Positions 7,717 through 14,834 of a stretch of DNA of 23,416 nt are shown piece after piece. The stretch's first letter is position 1; the number at the start of each line of letters is the position of its first letter. The notes under the pieces were generated by a model. The model did not search any database. It saw only the letters and a list, made by a program, of their open reading frames with translations, and was not told where the DNA came from. The position numbers were made by a program, and so were the translations under genes. Source of the stretch: TMED27 sp045106175. Lineage in GTDB: Bacteria; Pseudomonadota; Alphaproteobacteria; Micavibrionales; Micavibrionaceae. The DNA is taken from the NCBI GenBank assembly GCA_045106175.1, contig JBGCEF010000005.1, positions 1-23,416 on the forward strand, given 5' to 3'.

Positions 7717-8945
7717 TATTGGTCTAGCTCTGTTCCCATATTGACGCCTAGTTTTTCGGCGATGGTGAAGATATCTTTATCGCCGCGACCGCATAGATTC
7801 ATGACTAGTATGTGATCTTTATCGTATTGCCCTGCGATTTTGATGACATGGGCAAGGGCGTGTGATGGTTCAAGCGCGGGTAATATGCCTTCAAATTTTG
7901 CGCATGTTTGGAAAGCATCTAGGGCTTCTTGGTCGGTGACGCTGACATATTCGACGCGTTTTTTGTCGAAAAGCCATGCGTGTTCCGGACCAATGCCAGG
8001 GTAATCGAGGCCTGCGGATATGGAGTGCGCTTCAGTAATTTGTCCATCGTTATTTTGTAAGAAATAGCTTTGCATACCGTGCAAGATGCCAGGTGTGCCG
8101 CCATTGAGGCTTGCTGCGTGTTGGTCTGTGTCTGTGCCCATGCCGCCTGCTTCGACGCCTATTAGGTTCACTTCAGCTTCATCTAAGAACGGATGCATCA
8201 ATCCGAGTGCATTTGAACCGCCGCCGATGCATGCGACAAGTGTATCTGGGAGGCGTCCTTCGCGTTCCATCATTTGTTCGCGTAGTTCTTTGCCGATAAC
8301 AGATTGGAAATCGCGTACCATTGCGGGGAAAGGATGTGGGCCAGCAACGGTTCCGATTAAATAATATGTGTCATGAACATTTGTGACCCAATCACGCATG
8401 GCATCATTCATAGCATCTTTGAGCGTGCCGGACCCAGATGTTACGCTTTTGATCTCTGCGCCGAGAAGTTTCATGCGAAATACGTTAGGCGCTTGGCGTT
8501 CTATGTCAGTTGCACCCATGAAGATAGTGCATGGAATATCAAATAAGGCGCATACGGTTGCGGTTGCGACGCCGTGTTGACCCGCACCTGTTTCAGCGAT
8601 TATACGTGTTTTGCCCATGCGTTTGGCAAGCAGAACTTGCCCGATACAGTGATTGATTTTGTGTGCACCGGTATGGTTGAGCTCATCACGCTTAAAGTAG
8701 ATTTTTGCGCCACCTAGATGTTCTGTTAATCGTTTTGCGAAATAGAGCGGGGAGGGGCGGCCAATATAATGTTTAGCGAGATCTTCAAATTCTTCCCAAA
8801 AAGTTGGATCATTTTGTGCCTTGTTCCAAGCGTCTTCGACAGAGAGGATAAGTGGCATCAATGTTTCCGCAACGTAACGTCCCCCGTATTGTCCAAAATG
8901 GCCATTTTCATCCGGTTCGTTTCGTAATGAATTTTCTTTAGTCAT
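7716..8945 (-). CDS. trpB: Tryptophan synthase beta chain
   Basis: TrpB is the PLP enzyme that condenses indole with L-serine to L-tryptophan. The PLP lysine is Lys96 (TGAHKINH), the catalytic Glu is Glu118 (AETGAGQHG), the phosphate-binding loop GGGSNA is at 241-246, and CGRGDKD is near the C-terminus. The start is placed at the ATG at 8945, giving 409 residues and the usual N-terminus; a start at 8990 would add 15 residues not expected in the family and overlap trpF by 53 bases. With 8945 the overlap with trpF is 8 bases (ATGACTAA). Its TAA stop overlaps the start of the next gene. Confidence 0.96.
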   Translation of the reverse strand: MTKENSLRNEPDENGHFGQYGGRYVAETLMPLILSVEDAWNKAQNDPTFWEEFEDLAKHYIGRPSPLYFAKRLTEHLGGAKIYFKRDELNHTGAHKINHCIGQVLLAKRMGKTRIIAETGAGQHGVATATVCALFDIPCTIFMGATDIERQAPNVFRMKLLGAEIKSVTSGSGTLKDAMNDAMRDWVTNVHDTYYLIGTVAGPHPFPAMVRDFQSVIGKELREQMMEREGRLPDTLVACIGGGSNALGLMHPFLDEAEVNLIGVEAGGMGTDTDQHAASLNGGTPGILHGMQSYFLQNNDGQITEAHSISAGLDYPGIGPEHAWLFDKKRVEYVSVTDQEALDAFQTCAKFEGILPALEPSHALAHVIKIAGQYDKDHILVMNLCGRGDKDIFTIAEKLGVNMGTELDQ

Positions 8946-9579
8946 TTGATTTCTTTGCTTTTTTAATAAATTCTTTGATTTTATTAGCATCTTTTATGCC
9001 GCGTTCTTTCTCTACGCCGCTTGAGATATCAACTGCATTTGGTTTTAAAATATCAAGAGCGTCTTGGACATTATTTATATCTAAGCCACCTGATAACATC
9101 CATGGTTTTTTAAAGGTTTTATTTTTAAGAATATTCCAATCGAATGTTTCGCCTGTGCCGCCGGGTAGGTCGGCTTTAGGTGGTTTTGCATCGAATAAAA
9201 GCCAGTCCGCAGCGGCTTCGAAGCCATCTAAGTCTTCTAGGTCATTTTCATCATGAATGCGGATTGCTTTCATAACGGGCATTGCATAGCGTTCTTTGAT
9301 TTCGTTAATGCGTCCTGGTGTTTCATTACCGTGGAGTTGAACCATGTCGAGTTGAATGCCAGTTAAAATGCGTTCTAACATATGGTCATCTGGATCGACG
9401 AAGAGGCCGACGGAGCGCACGCCTGTTGGTACGGCGCGTGCTAAATTCCATGCGGTATCGAAGGATACGTTTCTTGGGCTCGGCTCATAAAATACGAAGC
9501 CAAGATATCTTGCCCCCGCTGTAATGGCGGCATTAAGATTTTCTGGATCGCTCAGTCCGCATATTTTTACGTCAGTCAT
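8938..9579 (-). CDS. trpF: Phosphoribosylanthranilate isomerase
   Basis: TrpF performs the Amadori rearrangement of N-(5-phosphoribosyl)anthranilate to the carboxyphenylaminodeoxyribulose phosphate. The catalytic Cys7 (KICGLS) and Asp130 (LLFDAKPP) are present, with the phosphate-binding GGTGETFDW and LSGGLD motifs. The 213-residue length is typical for a monofunctional enzyme. It is the first gene of the long minus-strand run and is followed by trpB with an 8-base overlap. trpC, trpD, trpE and trpG are not in the window. No Trp-rich leader peptide is visible upstream, so classical attenuation is not supported. No clear promoter was identified in the 113-base gap shared with the divergent gene. 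Confidence 0.95.
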   Translation of the reverse strand: MTDVKICGLSDPENLNAAITAGARYLGFVFYEPSPRNVSFDTAWNLARAVPTGVRSVGLFVDPDDHMLERILTGIQLDMVQLHGNETPGRINEIKERYAMPVMKAIRIHDENDLEDLDGFEAAADWLLFDAKPPKADLPGGTGETFDWNILKNKTFKKPWMLSGGLDINNVQDALDILKPNAVDISSGVEKERGIKDANKIKEFIKKAKKSND

Positions 9580-9657
9580 GACATATACATAAATGAGTGC
9601 ATGATAAAGTCCATGACTATTTTTTTTGCAATTTTATTTTTCATATGCTAAAAAATC

Positions 9658-9685
9658 TTGAAATTAAATAAATATAAAAAATATT
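9658..9685 (+). promoter_or_regulatory. Possible promoter of the 336-aa plus-strand gene
   Basis: TTGAAA at 9658-9663 and AATATT at 9680-9685 are separated by 16 bases. The ATG at 9693 follows 7 bases later and has no ribosome-binding site, so the mRNA would be leaderless. The surrounding sequence is very AT-rich, so a chance match is possible. Confidence 0.3.
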
Positions 9686-9692
9686 TAGTGTT

Positions 9693-10703
9693 ATGGTAGA
9701 TAAAAAACGATACTCTGAAGATCTTGCGGCAATGATTGCAGCTTTTAAAGCAGGTGGTGGCAAGATTAATACAATTAAACCGCGGCAACGCCGTGAGCCG
9801 GGTCAAGGTGGTGCGGGAAGTGAGGTTTTGCTTCAATCTGAACCGCTGGTTTATCCAGAGCCAAGCGACCTTGAAGTTGAAGCGTTTGGTCAGCTATCAG
9901 GTGCCATCGTTGATATTAAAAAAGCGTTTAATCAGCTTTCCGGTGATGATGAGTTGAAGGTTGATGCAATACGATTAATGAATTTAGCGCCGTTTTGGCA
10001 AAAAATGAATGGTCGCATGTCAGAACATTTACCAAAGGAGCCTTTAGCCAAAGTCAGAGCGGTTAAGTTAGGTGAGATTCGTCCTACGCGTCTTGTGCTT
10101 CCCGAAGATGCTAAATTTAGGTTGTGGAAACCAGTTTCTAAAGCAAAAAGAGAGTTTTTGGGTGATGTTCTTGGGTTTATGCAAGAACGCAAACACGGAT
10201 CGCGTCATTTCATTGTTGAAGAGGTAGAAGGTTTTTTAAAAGCTCGTGGCCATGATGAATCTAGCATTGTTGGTTCTTTGGACGCGCTTACGAAAGCAGG
10301 TATTTTAAGCAAGATTAATTATAAAAAGCGTGGTAATACCACATATTTATTGGCGTATCCGGCGCGGTTGTTACAACAAAAATTATCTATTCATGATGCA
10401 AGCGAGTTCACAGATGTGCAACGTGGGCGTGTGCCAGATTTTACATCTGAGCAAAGAAAAGCTGTTAAACTTTTTGCCTCGGCGGTTGGGACGATTGATG
10501 GTGTTTATGCGGATTTGGAAAAACAAGATAAGTTGTCAAAATGTGGGACTCATTTGCTTTCGGATGAAGTTTTAAAACCGCTACGCAATCTTTTACAAAA
10601 GACTTTTAATGATGTTCCGGGCCTTAGGGGGTTTACAATGCAATCATTGGGTCATTCATTTGATGAAGATGGTTTTTTATTGCCCACTATTGGTATTAAG
10701 TAA
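9693..10703 (+). CDS. Hypothetical protein, 336 aa, possible winged-helix segment
   Basis: I do not recognise this protein. It has no membrane segment or signal peptide. The N-terminus is basic (FKAGGGKINTIKPRQRR, residues 18-34) and followed by a low-complexity Gly/Pro stretch. Residues about 172-224 read like a winged helix: two helices (EEVEGFLKARG, SSIVGSLDALTKAGIL) and a hairpin (KKRGNTTYLLAY). That would suggest nucleic-acid binding, but this is pattern reading, not a recognised family. The start ATG at 9693 has no Shine-Dalgarno sequence. The gene lies on the strand opposite to all its neighbours, between pyrF and trpF, and its stop overlaps the stop of pyrF by 8 bases (10696-10703). 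Confidence 0.75.
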   Translation: MVDKKRYSEDLAAMIAAFKAGGGKINTIKPRQRREPGQGGAGSEVLLQSEPLVYPEPSDLEVEAFGQLSGAIVDIKKAFNQLSGDDELKVDAIRLMNLAPFWQKMNGRMSEHLPKEPLAKVRAVKLGEIRPTRLVLPEDAKFRLWKPVSKAKREFLGDVLGFMQERKHGSRHFIVEEVEGFLKARGHDESSIVGSLDALTKAGILSKINYKKRGNTTYLLAYPARLLQQKLSIHDASEFTDVQRGRVPDFTSEQRKAVKLFASAVGTIDGVYADLEKQDKLSKCGTHLLSDEVLKPLRNLLQKTFNDVPGLRGFTMQSLGHSFDEDGFLLPTIGIK

Positions 10704-11403
10704 TTTTTGTAAGGCTTTCTACGATTTCTTCTGCTGCTTTTTGTGGGTCATCTGCGCCAGTGATGGGGCGGCCGATAACGAGGTTGGTTGCGCCTAAACT
10801 TGTTGCTTGAATTGGGGTCATGATTCGTTTTTGATCTCCGCTATCTGAACCGATAGGGCGAATGCCAGGCACCATTGTTTCAAATGTGTCTTCACATGCT
10901 TCACGTATTAATTCGATTTCTTTTGATGAGCATACGACGCCATCAAGGCCGCATTTCTGTGTGAGTAATGCCATGCGTTTAACGATGTCAGGCGTTGTCT
11001 GGTCTGTGTATCCTACGGCGTTAATTTCTTCCTGCGATAGGGAGGTCAATATTGTTACAGCGAGAAGTTTGGTTTGGCTGTCACATGCGTCTTTTGCAGC
11101 TTTCATCATTGTTTCACCGCCAGCTGCGTGCACGTTGAGGTATGCTGGGGTGAAGCGACTGCATGTTGTGCGCACTGCGCCGGCGACTGTATTGGGGATA
11201 TCATGAAATTTAAGGTCTATGAAAAGTTTGGCATCTGGACAGGCTTTTTGTAGCACTTCTATGCCTTGTGGGCCGTGTGTATTGACGAATTCCATGCCTA
11301 CTTTTAGGCCACCGGTTATTGGTCCTGTTGTTTTTGCCCAGAGCGCTGCTTGAGCTAGGTCGGTTGTATCTAAAGCAACAAATATTGTCGGTTTTTTAGT
11401 CAT
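10696..11403 (-). CDS. pyrF: Orotidine 5'-phosphate decarboxylase
   Basis: PyrF catalyses the last step of UMP synthesis, decarboxylation of OMP. The substrate-binding Asp11 and Lys34, and the catalytic Asp63-x-Lys65-x-x-Asp68 of FIDLKFHDIPNT, are all present, together with the phosphate-binding PGIRP and IGRPIT motifs. The length of 235 residues is typical of the bacterial short form. It is the last gene of ihfB-lapA-pyrF, 11 bases after lapA. No other pyrimidine gene is in the window. Confidence 0.95.
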   Translation of the reverse strand: MTKKPTIFVALDTTDLAQAALWAKTTGPITGGLKVGMEFVNTHGPQGIEVLQKACPDAKLFIDLKFHDIPNTVAGAVRTTCSRFTPAYLNVHAAGGETMMKAAKDACDSQTKLLAVTILTSLSQEEINAVGYTDQTTPDIVKRMALLTQKCGLDGVVCSSKEIELIREACEDTFETMVPGIRPIGSDSGDQKRIMTPIQATSLGATNLVIGRPITGADDPQKAAEEIVESLTKIT

Positions 11404-11414
11404 AATTTGATATT

Positions 11415-11756
11415 TTACTGCGGTTGTTTTTTGTTTGGAAGGGCAGGGAAAAAATCACTTGGCGGTTTTTGATTTGTTTGCGTTTGAGCGGATTTTGATA
11501 ATTCTTTTTCTAGTGTTTTGATTTGCTTTTTTTGTTGGCGTTTTTGTTTTCTGAGGCCACCGCTATTTACCCAAAGTGCTAGTGAGCCGACAACAAAGCC
11601 TGTTAACATGCTCGATAGTATGATTGCATATAAAGGTAAGGAGACGCCATTGTGGACGGGGCTCCAATTCATGTTTGTAACTTGTGTATTTAGGATACAC
11701 AGTCCGGCTATTGCGATGATCAGAAGAAAGGTCAGGATGCTTTTAATGAAGGACAT
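11415..11756 (-). CDS. lapA: LapA (DUF1049) family inner-membrane protein
   Basis: A 113-residue membrane protein with two transmembrane segments (about residues 5-23 and 42-63), joined by a short periplasmic loop containing NWSP, and a cytoplasmic Lys/Gln-rich coiled-coil-like tail (about 67-90) ending in a Pro-rich extension. This matches the LapA domain family, whose E. coli member works with LapB in controlling lipopolysaccharide synthesis through LpxC turnover. Placement directly after ihfB (13-base gap) and before pyrF is the common alphaproteobacterial order and supports the call. LapB is not present here. The function in this organism is inferred. Confidence 0.82.
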   Translation of the reverse strand: MSFIKSILTFLLIIAIAGLCILNTQVTNMNWSPVHNGVSLPLYAIILSSMLTGFVVGSLALWVNSGGLRKQKRQQKKQIKTLEKELSKSAQTQTNQKPPSDFFPALPNKKQPQ

Positions 11757-11769
11757 ATGATTGCTTTGG

Positions 11770-12051
11770 TTAGCTGTCGTTTAGGCGTTCGCGCAAGGCT
11801 TTTCCTGTTTTAAAGAAGGGTAGGCGTTTTGCTTCGACTTGAACAGCTTCGCCTGTTCTTGGGTTGCGCCCAACGCGTGCGTCACGATGTTTCACGGAAA
11901 ATGCGCCGAAACCTCTTAGCTCAACGCGGTCGCCCTCTGCTAAGGCTGCTGAAATTTCATCAAAAATGGTTTCGACGATTTTTTCTACATCGCGTAGGTA
12001 AAGATGCGGGTTGCGTTCTGCCAGTTTTTGGATGAGTTCAGACTTAGTCAT
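11770..12051 (-). CDS. ihfB: Integration host factor subunit beta
   Basis: IHF-beta forms a heterodimer with IHF-alpha and bends DNA sharply at specific sites. The protein begins MTKSELIQKL and contains the beta-ribbon arm with RVGRNPRTGEAV, including the intercalating Pro64, and the final FKTGKALRERL. The 93 residues match E. coli IhfB (94). The ATG at 12051 is chosen because AAGGA precedes it by 8 bases and it matches the family; an upstream start at 12108 would lie upstream of the likely promoter. It heads the ihfB-lapA-pyrF unit and has a good promoter and a consensus IHF site upstream. The call as beta rather than HU rests on sequence and on position after rpsA. Confidence 0.94.
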   Translation of the reverse strand: MTKSELIQKLAERNPHLYLRDVEKIVETIFDEISAALAEGDRVELRGFGAFSVKHRDARVGRNPRTGEAVQVEAKRLPFFKTGKALRERLNDS

Positions 12052-12070
12052 TTTACAGTTCCTTTTCGCA

Positions 12071-12098
12071 AATATATTTTGCAAAACTAAATTTTCAA
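12071..12098 (-). promoter_or_regulatory. Sigma70-type promoter of ihfB
   Basis: On the minus strand, TTGAAA (12098-12093) and TATATT (12076-12071) are separated by 16 bases; each differs from consensus by one base. The predicted transcript start is near 12064, which leaves a leader of about 13 bases that still contains the AAGGA ribosome-binding site of ihfB. Confidence 0.55.
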
Positions 12099-12102
12099 CG
12101 AA

Positions 12103-12115
12103 TATCAATAGCTTG
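12103..12115 (+). promoter_or_regulatory. Consensus IHF binding site upstream of ihfB
   Basis: The sequence TATCAATAGCTTG is a perfect match to the E. coli IHF consensus WATCAANNNNTTR. It ends 5 bases upstream of the -35 element of the predicted ihfB promoter. It is consistent with autoregulation of ihfB, known in E. coli. Binding is inferred. Confidence 0.5.
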
Positions 12116-12158
12116 CATTAAATTCAGGGCTTTCGTCAAGTAAAAGTGAGTCGAAATA

Positions 12159-12190
12159 TTTGAGGTGTGTTTTTGTGTTTGAGGTGTGTT
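12159..12190. repeat. 13-bp direct repeat, two copies, period 19
   Basis: TTTGAGGTGTGTT occurs at 12159-12171 and again at 12178-12190, with 6 bases between. The pair lies between the rpsA terminator and the IHF site upstream of ihfB, in non-coding DNA. It could be a tandem operator or a simple local duplication. Confidence 0.6.
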
Positions 12191-12214
12191 CGGAACAGTT
12201 GATCTGATTAGAAT

Positions 12215-12246
12215 GTAAAAAAGGCGGCCCTGTTGAGACCGCCTTT
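12215..12246 (-). terminator. Intrinsic terminator of the aroA-cmk-rpsA unit
   Basis: On the minus strand, the arms AAAGGCGG and CCGCCTTT (genomic 12239-12246 and 12220-12227) form an 8-bp stem with an 11-base loop, followed directly by a T run. It starts 29 bases after the rpsA stop and separates rpsA from ihfB. Confidence 0.88.
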
Positions 12247-12275
12247 GTTATTCTTTAGAAATTTTGAAGCAGGGT

Positions 12276-14018
12276 TTATTCTGCGTCTTTCTTTTCTTCT
12301 TTTTTAGGGGCGTCTGTTTTTGATTCATCCAAAGCAGCGCCAAGAATGTCACCAAGAGATGCTCCTGATTCGGTTGAACCGAATTCAGCCATTGCTTGTT
12401 TGTCTTCATCGATTTCACGGGCTTTGATGGATAAGCTCAATTTACGAGTCTTTTTGTCCATGCCTGTAATTTTTGCATCGATTTTTTCACCTACAGCAAA
12501 GCGATCAGGACGTTGCTCTGAGCGCTCGCGCGAAAGGTCGCCTTTCTTGATGAAGCCTGTTACTCCTTCGCTGACTCCGACTTCAACGCCGCCGCCTGTG
12601 ATTTCGGTAATTGTACCAGTTACGACAGCACCTTTAGCAAGGCCTTTCATTGCACCTTCGAATGGATCGTCAGTGAGTTGTTTGATGCCCAATGCAACGC
12701 GTTCTTTTTCCGCATCAATGTCGAGGATCTTCACTTTGACTGATTGACCTTTTTCGAAAGGCTTCATTGCGTCTTCTGTTTCATCTTCCCAAGAAATGTC
12801 GGAAAGGTGAACCATGCCGTCAATATCACCATCAACGCCAACAAAGAGGCCGAATTCTGTGATGTTGCGGATTTCGCCTTCAAGCTCCTCGTCCACTTTG
12901 TGATTTTTCGCGAAGGCTTCCCATGGGTTTTCTTGACATTGTTTCAGACCAAGTGAAATGCGACGTTTTTCTTCGTCTACTTCCAAGACAACGACTTCTA
13001 CTTCTTCTGATGTGGAAACGATCTTTCCTGGGTGTACGTTTTTCTTAGTCCAAGACATTTCAGAAACATGAACAAGACCTTCGATTCCATCTTCAAGCTC
13101 AACAAACGCACCGTAATCAGCGATGTTTGTAACACGACCTTTGAATTTTGTACCAGGTGTGAATTTGCCTTGGATGTCGCTCCATGGGTCGCTTTCAAGC
13201 TGTTTCATGCCCAATGAGATACGTTGTGTTTCTTCGTTGAAGCGGATAACCTGTACGTCGATTGTTTGACCAACCTGAAGGGCTTCTGATGGGTGGTTTA
13301 CACGTTTCCATGAGATATCTGTAACGTGTAAGAGGCCATCAACGCCACCAAGATCCACGAATGCACCGTAATCAGTGATATTTTTCACAACACCTTGAAG
13401 GACTGATCCTTCTGCGAGGTTGTCCATAAGGTCTGAGCGAGCTTCTTCACGTGACTCTTCCAAGATAGCGCGACGGGAGACAACGATGTTGCCGCGTGCG
13501 CGGTCCATTTTGAGGATTTGGAAAGGTTGTGGTGTGCCCATCAATGGCGTTACATCGCGGACCGGGCGGATATCAACCTGTGATCCAGGTAAGAAGGCAA
13601 CAGCGCCGCCAAGGTCGACTGTAAAGCCGCCTTTGACGCGACCAAAAATGATTCCTGTGACGCGTTCTTCTTTTTTGTGGTTGATTTCAAGTTCAACCCA
13701 TGCTTGTTCACGACGAGCTTTTTCGCGTGAAAGAACAGATTCACCTTCGCGGTTTTCCATACGCTCTACGAATACTTCGACGACATCGCCGACTTTAAGT
13801 TCTAGCTCTTCGCCTGGTTTTGCGAATTCTTGAACCGGGATACGTCCTTCGGATTTTAGTCCGACATCAACGATAACATTGTCATTTTCAAGAGCGATGA
13901 TTGTGCCTTCGACGACGCTTCCGGTGAAGTTTTTTTGATCTTTGAGTGAGGTTTCGAGAAGTTTTGCAAATTCCTTGCTGTCTTCTCTGTCTTGTAGTCT
14001 AGCTGCGGCAGATGCCAT
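12276..14018 (-). CDS. rpsA: 30S ribosomal protein S1
   Basis: S1 binds mRNA on the small ribosomal subunit and helps start translation, especially on structured or poorly Shine-Dalgarno-bearing messages. Six S1 (OB-fold) repeats are visible, roughly at residues 33-100, 118-185, 205-275, 288-360, 376-447 and 461-535. The central ones carry the classic YGAFV...GLLHVTDISW and EGLVHVSEMSW motifs. The C-terminal tail is acidic and Lys-rich. The ATG at 14018 is chosen because AAGGA lies 8 bases upstream; 14063 would add 15 residues with no homology. It yields 580 residues, near the usual 557-570. It is the last gene of the aroA-cmk-rpsA cluster and has a 135-base gap to cmk, so it may also have its own promoter, which I could not locate. 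Confidence 0.96.
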   Translation of the reverse strand: MASAAARLQDREDSKEFAKLLETSLKDQKNFTGSVVEGTIIALENDNVIVDVGLKSEGRIPVQEFAKPGEELELKVGDVVEVFVERMENREGESVLSREKARREQAWVELEINHKKEERVTGIIFGRVKGGFTVDLGGAVAFLPGSQVDIRPVRDVTPLMGTPQPFQILKMDRARGNIVVSRRAILEESREEARSDLMDNLAEGSVLQGVVKNITDYGAFVDLGGVDGLLHVTDISWKRVNHPSEALQVGQTIDVQVIRFNEETQRISLGMKQLESDPWSDIQGKFTPGTKFKGRVTNIADYGAFVELEDGIEGLVHVSEMSWTKKNVHPGKIVSTSEEVEVVVLEVDEEKRRISLGLKQCQENPWEAFAKNHKVDEELEGEIRNITEFGLFVGVDGDIDGMVHLSDISWEDETEDAMKPFEKGQSVKVKILDIDAEKERVALGIKQLTDDPFEGAMKGLAKGAVVTGTITEITGGGVEVGVSEGVTGFIKKGDLSRERSEQRPDRFAVGEKIDAKITGMDKKTRKLSLSIKAREIDEDKQAMAEFGSTESGASLGDILGAALDESKTDAPKKEEKKDAE

Positions 14019-14153
14019 AGTTACGTTCCTTATGTGTCGATGTTTTGCATGTTGCAAATACATTGACGGGTTAGGGTTAATTGCACATCGTGTGTTTGCC
14101 TTTTTCCTTTGTGTAGGCGTTTTACACTGTGCGTTTTGTCGGAGATACGGGCT

Positions 14154-14828
14154 TTAAAGACTGAGGCGCTCTTTTGTAATTTCGAGTGCCTTTTCTAAAG
14201 TTTCTTCGGCGTTTAGATCGCTATTATCAATGATAATGGCATCTTTAGCTTGCGTCATTGGGGCATTGTTTCGTTCGCTGTCCCGTTTATCGCGTGCACG
14301 CATATCGTCTAAAACGCTGCCATATGTAGCGGCAATTCCTTTGGAATGCAACTCTTTTAAGCGCCTGCGGCTGCGAATTTCGGTTTCTGCGGTAATGAAG
14401 AGTTTTAGATCTGCGTTAGGGCATATGATGGTGCCAATATCACGTCCATCAAGAACGGCACCTTTATAAGCTATGCCTGGGTTTTTAGCGAAATCTTTTT
14501 GGAGTGTGTTGAGCAGGTTGCGGATGTCTTGAATGGTGGCGATTTTGGAGGCGGCATTGCCGATATCATCATCGCGTAGGCGCGGGTTATTTAAGAGGGA
14601 TTTATTTTTGATTGGGTTTTTGAGTTTTTTGATAAAAATCTTGGCGGCATCAATGCAGTCTCTTTTGTCTTTAATGCTTAGGCCGCTATCGATGACTTCG
14701 AATGCGACGGCGCGATAGAGGATGCCGGTATCCATATAAGCAAAGTTAAGCTCTTCTGCTAGTTTGCGTGCTACTGTACCTTTGCCGCTGGCGGCGGGGC
14801 CGTCGACTGCTATGACTGGTTTACTCAT
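14154..14828 (-). CDS. cmk: (d)CMP kinase
   Basis: Cmk phosphorylates CMP and dCMP with ATP. The P-loop GPAASGKGT (10-18) is complete. The YMDTGILYR segment, the GRDIGTII motif, the RSRRRLKEL arginine cluster and the lid DMRARDKRDSERNNAPM all match the bacterial enzyme. The length of 224 residues is normal. It begins 6 bases after aroA ends, so the two are co-transcribed; this order with rpsA is a common one in proteobacteria. No strong ribosome-binding site is visible. Confidence 0.95.
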   Translation of the reverse strand: MSKPVIAVDGPAASGKGTVARKLAEELNFAYMDTGILYRAVAFEVIDSGLSIKDKRDCIDAAKIFIKKLKNPIKNKSLLNNPRLRDDDIGNAASKIATIQDIRNLLNTLQKDFAKNPGIAYKGAVLDGRDIGTIICPNADLKLFITAETEIRSRRRLKELHSKGIAATYGSVLDDMRARDKRDSERNNAPMTQAKDAIIIDNSDLNAEETLEKALEITKERLSL

Positions 14829-14834
14829 AAATCT

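Noticed and set aside
9580..9692. Tryptophan attenuator or leader peptide upstream of trpF
   Set aside because: No tandem Trp codons and no alternative hairpin set with a T run were found.
12052..12108. N-terminal extension of ihfB
   Set aside because: The extra residues are not in the family and cover the likely promoter; AAGGA supports 12051.
12134..12139. TTGACG on the minus strand as a -35 for ihfB
   Set aside because: No -10-like hexamer follows at 16-18 bases; the TTGAAA/TATATT pair closer to the gene is far better.
12346..13833. Several plus-strand frames opposite rpsA
   Set aside because: rpsA is unmistakable on the minus strand with six S1 repeats; the frames are low-complexity shadows.
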